From: Aphanomyces cochlioides
Taxonomy: Eukaryota > Oomycota > Saprolegniomycetes > Saprolegniales > Verrucalvaceae
Reading direction: 5' to 3'
DNA length: 64,000 bases
NCBI GenBank assembly: GCA_019828595.1
Contig: JAHQRK010000016.1
Coordinates: 496,001 to 560,000, forward strand
Part shown: positions 55,277 to 64,000 of the stretch, piece by piece
How positions within the stretch are numbered: the stretch's first letter is position 1
Layout of the letters: every line of letters begins with the position of its first letter
Made by a program: the position numbers and the translations under genes
Notes under the pieces: generated by a model
Database searches by the model: none
Told to the model about the DNA's origin: nothing
What the model saw: the letters and a program-made list of their open reading frames with translations, nothing else

Positions 55277-57991
55277 TTGAAGACCTGTACTAGTACCAAT
55301 AATGAATGGGAAACATATCGAGGTTCCATTGAGCAAACTCTTGACGCAGGGAACAGTGTGGACGGATGAGAGCCTCCAGAATGGCACCTTGATCCCTCTT
55401 CCAAACATGACGACGACGCCTCACCATCCATCTGAAGCGGAGCTCTTAGCTCGTCTCATCCAAGGCTCGACGGATATCTCGACCAAGCCAACGAAAGTCT
55501 CGTATACAGCCAGTGGCCATGCGATCAACACCGCGTCCCTCTTCGTCCGTCCCAACTCGTATACATCCATCAATCAACGACTCAATCCAAACTATATAGC
55601 GGACGCCAAGGTGAATACCAGTGTTGTCTCCATCTTCTCTGGCCCGTTCTTCAGTGGCACATTGCAAACATTTTCACCGGGCAACTCCAATATTCAAGGC
55701 ACTTTGGGCAGCTTTCTCGTTCCTGCTGGCTATCGCCTCGTGTTGTTTCCCCAACCGAATCAAGTTGGTCTTCCAATAGATACAAACCAAACATCAACCA
55801 ATGCTAATGCTCAGTCGATCCGTGTTGAACCATATTTCCCAGCCACTGTCTTTGAGAACCTGTACTCTGGTGCGTCTGCTACTTTGCCATTTGGCCCTTC
55901 CAACTTGGGCCCAACGTTAGCGGGTGCTGTTTCGTCCTTGGCGGTCCCGAGCCCGTACTTCATTACGGTGTATGACGATTTTGACCAGCAAGGAATCTTA
56001 CAGCGGATTAAAGGGATTTCCAAGCTCTGCGTGGGACAATCGAATTCGGTCCGTCAATGTGGATATTTTGGCCGGAACCTTGTACGACAACTCACAGCTG
56101 CACTATTATCCGAGTGGCAAGTTTAATGCGGCGCCTAGCGCCTCACTCCCCTCGGTTGCCGTATCCCCTGCACCAGGCTACCAAATCACATTGTATGATC
56201 AATCCAACCAGCAAGGCAATTCCGCGACTTTTCAGTCGTATACTACCTTAACTGCGCCATGGGTGAACAATATCCGATCCATGTCGATTGACGCGATCGT
56301 CTTCCATCTTTATCCTCTCAGTGGATTCTCTGGAACTCCTCAAAAGTTTATCCCTGGCTCACACAACATCAATCCTTCGACGTTGTTGACAGTCGCATCT
56401 CTTAGCATCCTCCCAACCTTCAAAGTCACTCTGTACGACCAATTCAACCAGCAAGGCAATTCAGTCGTGATGACTACCAGCACTTCCTCGCTTGGAGATT
56501 GGAATGACAAGGTCAAATCGCTCACCATTGTGTCGCTGGGGAGCGGCCAACACAGCACTTGCAACAAATCTCAATGTCGGCCTCCAACCTGCAGATCTGA
56601 TCGATCTTCCCGGTTTTCCCCTCCGCGATCTTGCTTACCACTTCCCAGCTCAAGCATACGATCCTGTCACCAAGAAATGGTCGCCCAAGACTTATGCTGC
56701 TGGCAATACATCTCAGTTTCCCGCTGGTACGCCGTACGACCCTATCACTCCACCACAAGGCATCCGAGACACTTGTGAGCATTTCTACACGCTGTCGTTG
56801 ATTGCGTTCTTTGCTGGCGTGGGCACGGGAGACTACTGCTACTCGATCGACAAGTACACGGTGGAGTTTGTGGAGTCTGGGGAAGTCCAAGACCTGAGCT
56901 ATACTCCCGTCACACCGACTGGCAACAATTGTTCCAACCCAACCAAAGGTGCTGACTTTAGCGCTCTGAGTGATATTGCCTATTCAGCCATCACGACATT
57001 CAACACGCCAAATACGCCAAATGCTACGTTGGTCAATGCTTCTAACACACTCCTCTACTCCCAAGCGTGGATCTTGGCATCTAACACGCCCGACGAATGC
57101 GCACCAGCTTACACAGTCAGTTGGCCAGATCCTTCCTACTGTCCGCGCCACCTTGCTCGTTTCCGTATGCACACACGTTGCTGTCGTTCGTTTGCCAATG
57201 TCTTGGAGCAACAAAATGCCAAGGCCAAGAAGAAGACCAAATTGAAACCTGGTCAATACAGTTCAACGATCCCAGGCGTGTGTCCTGCGGATGCTGACAT
57301 CGAGTACACTGCGATCGTCTACTCAGAGAGTGACAAGGGAGACCTCACTCCTAATGCTGACGCTGATGCTCCCCTTGTGTACAACCGAGAAGGCTACATC
57401 AGCAAGATTCTCCACCAGCATGCGTTTGTCGCCGGTGCCGCCCAAAACCTCACATCTGCTCAATACTCGGCTTTCATCGCCGCCCTCAACTTCTTCAACT
57501 GTGACGACTCCCTCCTTGCTACAGTCAAGTCACTGCGTTTCAAGTGGGACAATGCGTCCAAGGCTGCATGGCTCGCCCATTTGGGTCCCAAGCCTCCTCG
57601 ACCCACGCATTCGTCGTATCTGGACCAGAACGAATGGTGCAAGAATGCTTTCACTGGAGTGTCCATCAACTGGGGACGCATCATTCCATTGGAACCAAAT
57701 CCAGACACGTGCTACAACCCATCCTGTCTGGCGTCTCGATACGTTGATTGCTCCGAACAGGCGACAAGCAAATCGAGCGATTCGTACCATGCGCACAATC
57801 GGTACATCCCTCCATACCAAGCCACATATCGATCTCTCGTCGCCGTCGAGGACACTCCGACAAACTGGTTGCTGTTGAGTTCCGCTGGTTTTGCCGCAGG
57901 TCTTGCAGTCATTGCGTTGGCTCAAGTTGCACTCCAGCAGATTCGAAGTCAGTCCAGTGCCGATGCCATGCCATACCATCAGATGATGTAG
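55277..57991 (+). pseudogene. Crystallin-repeat surface protein paralogue 2, C-terminal two thirds, two frameshifts
   Basis: Begins exactly at TTGAAG, in the codons equivalent to ILKT of the intact gene, with no start or signal peptide. The frame covers APTTHH...PSEAEL, the first crystallin-like repeats (for example PSPYFITVYDDFDQQG) and then shifts at about 55990. A second shift at about 56540 leads into the C-terminal domain and transmembrane helix (LLLSSAGFAAGLAVIALAQV). A tight hairpin (9-bp stem at 58012-58032) lies about 20 bp after the stop. Protein-level similarity to the gene at 31735 is high in the C-terminal domain. The matching N-terminal third is at 62822-61926 on the other strand. 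Confidence 0.85.
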
Positions 57992-57995
57992 ATCA
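57081..57995 (+). repeat. Arm 1 of a >=915-bp inverted repeat
   Basis: Identical in reverse complement to 63086-64000 as far as can be read, without indels. Identity ends 4 bp after the stop codon, and the other end lies beyond the window. Confidence 0.85.
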
Positions 57996-58011
57996 TACAA
58001 GCGATACTCAG

Positions 58012-58032
58012 CTGCCGCCCTTCGGGCGGCAG
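58012..58032. other. Strong hairpin 3' of paralogue 2
   Basis: CTGCCGCCC-TTC-GGGCGGCAG, a perfect 9-bp GC stem that can form a C(UUCG)G tetraloop in RNA. The intact gene at 31735 lacks it. Confidence 0.6.
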
Positions 58033-58188
58033 AAATATTGAAGCAAAGTCAAAATACGAACGCCAGCTAATCTGCTTTGCAATGTGAGCTCAGATTCATT
58101 TGAAGTGCAGAGATGCATTTATTCGCCAAGACATGATAGAGCAAATGCACGGTGCATTGTCGCCATATAGTATAGAGCCCAAAGTGAG

Positions 58189-59116
58189 CTAAGGTTGATT
58201 TGTCTTAGACTCTTTCTTTTTCATGTTTGTCAGTAGTGGATAGCGAGATCCATAGGTGGTAAGCAGCTCAGAGTTTTTGGCTACTGGCTTAATAGTTTGT
58301 AGAACACAGATCGATCGTTTGGCTTTCTCCAAATCACTCGGTGACATGCCTGTGTGGCTTTCATCGGCATTTGTGCGCAGTGCAGAGATAACTTATCAGT
58401 CAAAATTTCGTCGACAACAAATTCGCAGTTCTTTTGTCCATCTGAATTGCATCGATTCACCAAAGAACCAAATCCGAGACCTGGAGTGGGACGATTGATG
58501 CCTTCAAGGTAGATATTCTTGTCAATATGAATTCTGTATTCACCACTGCCGTGTTTTGGTAGTTCATGCTCATATAACAATTCACCATCGTATGTTGTAA
58601 AGCACTCGCCAGTTAGCAATGACATACTGGTAAAAACGCCATTTCCGGCATTTGGGATGGACTGCTTTGTGTATAAAATACACCTCTTATTTCGATACAG
58701 ACCGATGCCTTCGAGTACCTCATCAATGTCAAGAAGCGCACGCACAGGTCGAGTGGGTCTAACTCGACGATAACGTGGATTGTCAATGTAGAGCTGATTT
58801 TGTTGCACTTCAACATGTTTTGCACATTTAGCTGCATAAGCTCGCTTATTTCGACTCCTTTTCGAGCTTTTTTCTCTTGCTCTGATAGTTTTTGTTTGCT
58901 GATTTTGTGGCCAAGGTGATGTCTGAGTGTGTGCTTACGAAGATTTTCGAGACCGAACCTTCTTTTCTGGCATGATCGAAACTTACATTTGTAAACGCGA
59001 CCCGATGATCCGATAGGGGCGACTTTGATCACAACTCTAGAATGTGGCAAAGGGGCGTTCGAGTGGGTAGACGTATCGATAGGTTCAAAAGAGGGTAAGA
59101 TGTACGGCTCATACAT
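58189..59116 (-). pseudogene. C2H2 zinc-finger plus SET-domain protein, frameshifted
   Basis: From the ATG at 59116: a basic segment, a finger-like motif (YKCKFRSCQKRRFGLENLRK with H-x4-H) and a Lys-rich linker. The frame shifts at about 58855. The SET domain follows: SIPNAGNGVFTSMSLLTGE, YRIHIDKNIYLEGI and LVNRCNSDGQKNCEFVVDE. A second shift occurs near 58390, after which the C-terminal SET signature SELLTTYGSRYP appears, with a stop at 58189. SET domains transfer methyl groups to lysines. The two shifts break the domain, so the copy is probably inactive. It sits between the two crystallin half genes and may be cargo of the same element as the recombinase. Confidence 0.65.
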
Positions 59117-59817
59117 GAGGATATCTCAGTTGGCGTACAATATTTGAACGTTAGTAGCTCAGGTGAATGAATCTTGTTATAAAAGGCGGTTTGGCAGGGG
59201 TAGGCTAGCTATTCTTGTTCTGATTGTATTTTAAAGTTACTTTGTTCTTGAAAATATTGGCAGCGTTAGCTCTTAATGATGTAGCACCATGAATTGCTTT
59301 AGAAGACTATTGCTCTCAAATGGATTGATTGTTGTGGCCCGTCGCCATATTTGGTCAGTCTCATAGTGTACTGACAGCATTGCTTTTACATTGCTTGAGA
59401 GCAATGATTGGTTGCAGGTATTTGAACTACTGCAATGAGCGATGAGATTATCAATATGGTAATGGAAACATGTATTTCTTTCGCTGGTCACACTCAACTG
59501 TAGCGTAAATGACATCGTTGTATATTTCAACTCCATGGAGCTGATCTGGATGGTTGCAAATTCGTCAAAATGCACCATAATAACTTCAATGCAGTCATAT
59601 TACATTCAAACAGCCTATTGTGATCGCTCTGGAAATGCTGAATGTTTAGTCGTTTGTTATCTACATGTCGTTAGGTTATTTTCAAGGTAGAGTGGAGGCA
59701 AGTTAGCTTGCGCTACCTTTCACGGTAATGTGAATGATTAGAGCTGGCAAGCTGAATTATATTGTGAGAGTTTGCTCGATGAGAAGGCTATTTACCAGCA
59801 CAATCATATATTATCAA
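59117..59817. other. Spacer between the SET and recombinase genes
   Basis: AT-rich, no gene recognised. No second copy of the terminus seen at 61892-61925 was found here. Confidence 0.4.
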
Positions 59818-61833
59818 TTATCGTTTCCAAGCACGCAAAATTCCAAGTGCACAACCAGTCTTTTTCCTCTTCCTAACGTTAGACGTGGCGTTGACGCGAG
59901 CTAGCGCAAGACGTTGAGCCTCTACTGCGGCTGCCATAGCACTTTCCTGCCATTGAGACGACGGAGAATCGCCTGGAGGAACAGGAACACTGGAGCCAAG
60001 CAAGCTTCTTGCGATTGTTGCAATGCTTCTGGCGTCGCGCTGTGCACGACAAGCTGCGTCTAGAGGTATCGTCTCGAGTTGTTCACTCCAATATCAGTAC
60101 AATATACTTGACATCATCCAACCACGCAGAGCCGTGAGATCACTTGGCCATTTACGTGGAGGGGGCAAACATGGTGTGTTGCTTAAACTTGGCACAGCAC
60201 ACGAAGCATCATTCAAGTCATTCGATAGACTTACAGGTAGGCTGGATGGTTGAACGTTCTGAACAAAGGAAGCTATACTCGCTTGCATAGCTGCCAACGA
60301 CTCGATCTGTTTCTTTTGCTGCTCTATCATTGCCATTTGCTGCTCGAATAGCTGCTGCTGCAGCCTTACGAGTTCTCGCTGCACGTCTCCTTGGTATTGA
60401 ACCTCACCGCGTAGAGCAGCAACGTTAGATGCTGTGTCGCTCTGTGCATGGACAACTCGATTGAGTGCAGAAGCAAAATTGCTGCGAAGGTCATCCCCTT
60501 CACTTGAATCTGGCAGCGGAAGACGTGCAACATTTTCTCGTACAAAACGCTGGCGTACGCTGCTGCACCACACTCGCAGAGTCTCCTCTGCATCGTCTCG
60601 CGTTGTGAGCCCACAGACAACAGTACAAGCAGCCACCATGGTGTCATGAACGACATGTCGTGGACATGTAGAATGTGTATCGTTGTAGTAAAGAAGTAAA
60701 ACAGCCGCAAGGGCAAACACCAACGACTCCTTTTGTAGACGTGTCATGTAGTTTGCAAACAAGCGTCGCGCAAATGCTTGCTGTTGTGTGGCTTTTGCAC
60801 CGACAGTTTCTAGTTTTGTTGGCTCAATCATTTGAGTTGGCTTGTGCCAACCACCAAGAACTATGGCAACTTTTTGATCGCTGTGGCTGGTTTCAGCAAT
60901 GTACTCAAGAATGGTGTTGTAGCCGTCCATTGTCCAGCGACCTCTGTGGGCTAAGTCGCTGAGATTGACGTCGGCGCAAGCTGCAGCAACAACTGCTGCC
61001 CCACGTCGGCTGGAGTGAGAACGCAGGTTTGGTGTGAGTTGTATTTCATTAGCCTTGTCGCTGAGACCGTTGAGAAGTCGATTGATATAGCCACTAACGT
61101 TGTCTTGTTGAGCCTTTTCGAAGGCAATTTGACTGAAAACTCTCTCAGAGAGGCCAAAAGGGTCTGAAGCCAGTTGAGCAGCCAGTGAGTGTAGTGGATC
61201 ATACGACCATTCAAGGGCCGTGCAAACTGAATGTTGTTGTACCGTTTTCTTGCGATTCACTCGTACAAGAAGGTAGCTCCCTGTCCACTGTAATTGCTGA
61301 AAAACGACGTCTCCGACATCGGAACTGCGACCAACAAGAGCCCACTGTAAAGCAAGGAGTGTTCTATCTTTCAATTAACGAGATTCATTGCGCATCCATA
61401 GACGGGTTGTGATCACTCGCAGGTCCTCAAGCGTCATCAGAGGTGCTTTATCTTGTAAAGGAACGCCACGAGCCGATGTTTGCTCAATGTATGTTCTCCG
61501 CAGAGTCGATCTGAGTGTTTTGTACCAATGAGTGTAGTTGTCAAAGAAACGTGTGCGGGTAATTTCAACGATTTGCCGCTTGACACTGCTGAGGTATGTT
61601 GTGGATGTGGAGAACCCAATGTCGGGATCGGACACAAGGAAAGCAGCGAACTTGCCGAACAGGTCTTGCGCGACGTCATCACCTCTGATCGTTTCAAGGC
61701 TCAAACTGCCGTCATTGTAGCGTGACAGTAACATAACAAACTTTTTCATCGCTGCCGACGCGTGGTTGCGAGTAGCATCAGTATAGCATGATTCCATCAA
61801 GTCTTCCAGCGGTTCTTCTTGGTCCTCCATCAT
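59818..61833 (-). pseudogene. Crypton-like tyrosine recombinase with one in-frame stop
   Basis: Two exons (60108-61833 and 59818-60059) with a 48-bp GT-AG intron sum to 1968 nt. The start is the ATG in MMEDQEEPLEDL. The N-terminal helical core-binding part runs to about 61400, where a TAA at 61375-61377 interrupts the frame without shift. The catalytic domain shows the expected order: Arg in WALVGRSSDV, HxxR in LRSHSSRRGAA, RGRW, and a Tyr nucleophile candidate in DGYNTILEYI. The C terminus has a Gln-rich coiled coil (QQQLFEQQMAMIEQQKKQIE) and a basic tail. Cryptons use such enzymes to integrate by site-specific recombination. The single stop may be a mutation or a sequencing error. Confidence 0.75.
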
Positions 61834-61891
61834 TCCAAGGCGAGAAGCGCAGACTTCACATGCCCTCGCTATGCGGATTTTCCGTATATCA

Positions 61892-61925
61892 TACATTCCG
61901 ATCCGGAAGAAGAACAAATAAAACA
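61892..61925 (-). repeat. Transposon-like terminus next to the half gene
   Basis: Read inward from the gene: TGTTTTATTTGTTCTTCTTC then CGGATCGGAAT. The terminus at 55239-55276, read inward, gives TGTTTATCTTCCGATGTATC then TTCCGACCGGAAT. Both abut TTGAAG, consistent with the two ends of one inserted element. Confidence 0.45.
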
Positions 61926-62822
61926 CTTCAAAATAGAGTTGAAGCACTCGCTCGTTTCATCACCAAAGTACTTCTGGGCATTACAAGTGTCAGCAAAGTT
62001 GAGTACAGATGAAGCCACACAATCGCCATAGTCCACGAGAGCTTGGGATGCAATGGCACTCTTGACGAGTGTGAACGAGTCAGGGTTGTCAGCCAAGAAC
62101 AAGTTGACTGGAGTGGCATCCCCACCGATGGTGGCACGTTGAACGTCTGCGATCTTGTACAACGCGGCAACAGTCGCATCGTCCTTGCAAGATCGAGCCG
62201 CCACGTTGACTCGACCAGTGCTGTAACCCTCGATTGGTGTCGCCTTGCTGCACAGAGCACTCGTGAAGACGTCGACACAATGAGCTGCGCGCTCCGTCGT
62301 GGCGAAATCTTGAATCACGTTGCAGTCCAACAGACACTCGACCAGTGCGAGTTCGGCATCACAATAGGCTTGAGTGTTCCAGAACTGTTTGAACTCGAAT
62401 TGCCCAGGTGGAGGTCCTTTCGTGGTGGTTGGCTTGGGCTTTGGAGTCGGTTTCTTCGTGGTTGGTTTGGTCGTTGGAGCCGCATAGCCATACCGAGGAC
62501 GTCTCGTAGTAGTATACGAATACGATGGTGGTGCCGTGGTTGGTTCATAGTAATCATCGTATTCAGACGAGTCGTAGTCATAGTTGGCAGGCGGACGAGT
62601 TGTAGGACGGGCATAGCCTGCTGGCCTTGGACGTCTCGTTGTCGGTGCGTACGTTGGTGGTGAGTCATAGTCGTCGTCGTAGTCGTTGTAGTCCTGCGAG
62701 GCATCGTAGTCGCCATAGTCTTCGTAGACAGGAGCAGGAGTCGCTCCATAGCCATTTTCAGACGACGGTACCCCAAATACTGCAATTGGGGCGAACGCAG
62801 CAACCGCGAAGCAGACCTTCAT
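61926..62822 (-). pseudogene. Crystallin-repeat surface protein paralogue 2, N-terminal third
   Basis: ATG at 62820-62822. Signal peptide MKVCFAVAAFAPIAVFG, then a Tyr/Asp/Pro/Thr-rich repeat region (YAPTTRRPRPAGYARPTTRP) and the Cys-containing domain (FWNTQAYCDAELALVECLLDC...GDETSECFNSILK). The frame is intact up to TTGAAG at 61926-61931 and then runs into foreign sequence. The break corresponds to the residue where the plus-strand copy at 55277 begins. Without the downstream part there is no membrane anchor. Confidence 0.85.
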
Positions 62823-62850
62823 AGCGACTCAGCGTTTTCGGAAGTGAGAT
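62823..62850 (-). promoter_or_regulatory. Conserved leader of the crystallin-repeat family, copy 2
   Basis: Read toward the ATG: CTCACTTCCGAAAACGCTGA then GTCGCT. It matches the leaders at 30405-30433 and 31708-31734. Confidence 0.5.
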
Positions 62851-62967
62851 CTTTGAGAGGCATGCGAAGGGCGCCACATTGGAAGCTCAGCAATGTGATT
62901 GGTGTCCAAATTTCACGTCGACGTGATTTGCTTCTTTGCGATCCAAGCCGGAGATTGCGGATGGTGT

Positions 62968-63077
62968 CAACCACAGCCATCAATCCTTGCGACGACACAA
63001 GAGAAAGCTAAATATGCATCAATATGTATTCCAATTAAGAAAACTACAATGTGCTACACCACAGACTCGAGCTTCCA
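62968..63077 (+). mobile_element. Short internal-deletion derivative of the element at 43458-44867
   Basis: About 110 bp in which the left-end sequence (CCACAGCCATCAATCCTTGC...) is joined at TTAA directly to the right-end sequence (GAAAACTACAATGTGCTACA...). It lies between two crystallin-family fragments. Confidence 0.45.
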
Positions 63078-63085
63078 AGTGTTGT

Positions 63086-64000
63086 TGATCTACATCATCT
63101 GATGGTATGGCATGGCATCGGCACTGGACTGACTTCGAATCTGCTGGAGTGCAACTTGAGCCAACGCAATGACTGCAAGACCTGCGGCAAAACCAGCGGA
63201 ACTCAACAGCAACCAGTTTGTCGGAGTGTCCTCGACGGCGACGAGAGATCGATATGTGGCTTGGTATGGAGGGATGTACCGATTGTGCGCATGGTACGAA
63301 TCGCTCGATTTGCTTGTCGCCTGTTCGGAGCAATCAACGTATCGAGACGCCAGACAGGATGGGTTGTAGCACGTGTCTGGATTTGGTTCCAATGGAATGA
63401 TGCGTCCCCAGTTGATGGACACTCCAGTGAAAGCATTCTTGCACCATTCGTTCTGGTCCAGATACGACGAATGCGTGGGTCGAGGAGGCTTGGGACCCAA
63501 ATGGGCGAGCCATGCAGCCTTGGACGCATTGTCCCACTTGAAACGCAGTGACTTGACTGTAGCAAGGAGGGAGTCGTCACAGTTGAAGAAGTTGAGGGCG
63601 GCGATGAAAGCCGAGTATTGAGCAGATGTGAGGTTTTGGGCGGCACCGGCGACAAACGCATGCTGGTGGAGAATCTTGCTGATGTAGCCTTCTCGGTTGT
63701 ACACAAGGGGAGCATCAGCGTCAGCATTAGGAGTGAGGTCTCCCTTGTCACTCTCTGAGTAGACGATCGCAGTGTACTCGATGTCAGCATCCGCAGGACA
63801 CACGCCTGGGATCGTTGAACTGTATTGACCAGGTTTCAATTTGGTCTTCTTCTTGGCCTTGGCATTTTGTTGCTCCAAGACATTGGCAAACGAACGACAG
63901 CAACGTGTGTGCATACGGAAACGAGCAAGGTGGCGCGGACAGTAGGAAGGATCTGGCCAACTGACTGTGTAAGCTGGTGCGCATTCGTCGGGCGTGTTAG
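63086..64000 (-). repeat. Arm 2 of the >=915-bp inverted repeat
   Basis: Reverse complement of 57081-57995. It continues past the window edge. Confidence 0.85.
63090..64000 (-). CDS. Crystallin-repeat surface protein paralogue 3, C-terminal part (runs off the window)
   Basis: The frame is open from the window edge to the stop at 63090-63092. It encodes the second Cys-containing domain (CPRHLARFRMHTRCC), the transmembrane helix and the tail of the family, identical in sequence to paralogue 2 at 57081-57991. Whether a full gene lies beyond 64000 cannot be seen. The identity to paralogue 2 implies very recent duplication or conversion. Confidence 0.75.
   Translation of the reverse strand, partial: NTPDECAPAYTVSWPDPSYCPRHLARFRMHTRCCRSFANVLEQQNAKAKKKTKLKPGQYSSTIPGVCPADADIEYTAIVYSESDKGDLTPNADADAPLVYNREGYISKILHQHAFVAGAAQNLTSAQYSAFIAALNFFNCDDSLLATVKSLRFKWDNASKAAWLAHLGPKPPRPTHSSYLDQNEWCKNAFTGVSINWGRIIPLEPNPDTCYNPSCLASRYVDCSEQATSKSSDSYHAHNRYIPPYQATYRSLVAVEDTPTNWLLLSSAGFAAGLAVIALAQVALQQIRSQSSADAMPYHQMM

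Noticed and set aside
1..64000. tRNA and rRNA genes
   Set aside because: No cloverleaf with A/B-box motifs or rRNA-like stretch was noticed by eye; a dedicated search was not possible.

Overview
The window looks like nuclear DNA of an oomycete, most likely from the Saprolegnia/Aphanomyces group. The genes are packed tightly and carry many very short introns (about 38-80 bp). Five intron models reconstructed by hand (both oligopeptidase genes, the kinesin-like gene, the elongase and the TPR gene) each give an open frame with a length divisible by three. The gene set (ADF/cofilin, ubiquilin, Sec62, ELO elongase, PX protein, Slob/PXK-like kinase) is plainly eukaryotic. The accessory DNA (Ty3/gypsy, Helitron, pogo, mariner, tyrosine-recombinase element) fits an oomycete. 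The species assignment is inference.

Layout. 1-22.4 kb is a gene-dense core: the 5' end of an ADF/cofilin gene, a membrane-anchored PXK/Slob-like pseudokinase, two tandem oligopeptidase B-like genes that share a 732-bp identical tract, a twin-CX9C MDM35/TRIAP1 homologue, ubiquilin, a kinesin-like gene whose motor has no recognisable P-loop, two diverged SEC62 genes, an ELO elongase using two GC-AG introns, a TPR/Tudor-like protein, a PX protein and a small unknown gene. 22.4-26.4 kb holds two decayed DDE transposases. 27-29 kb holds a coiled-coil gene. 29-31.7 kb is mostly decayed sequence that includes the relic of a surface-protein paralogue. 31.7-35.6 kb encodes a 1271-residue secreted, membrane-anchored protein with four tandem beta/gamma-crystallin-like repeats. 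36-42.5 kb is an ankyrin-repeat gene split by a 4.5-kb Ty3/gypsy element with a 5-bp target duplication. 43-55 kb is transposon-derived: an HTH fragment, tandem repeats, a decayed Helitron (Rep, Pif1-type helicase and an OB-fold-like companion ORF) and a mariner element with intact TIRs. 55-64 kb holds the two halves of a second crystallin-repeat gene on opposite strands. Each half ends at the same TTGAAG target sequence beside related transposon-like termini, and a tyrosine-recombinase gene and a broken SET-domain gene lie between them. A third, C-terminal copy forms a >=915-bp inverted repeat with the second.

Common themes. The core genes serve trafficking and proteostasis (Sec62, ubiquilin, oligopeptidase B, PX), mitochondrial import (MDM35), lipid synthesis (ELO) and the cytoskeleton (ADF/cofilin, kinesin-like). 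They are not an operon-like unit. The two observations most worth following up are (i) a recurrent, usually paired ATCCGG-type element lying 9-56 bp upstream of several start codons, and (ii) the multicopy crystallin-repeat surface-protein family, whose copies share a conserved sequence just before the ATG and have been scrambled by mobile elements.
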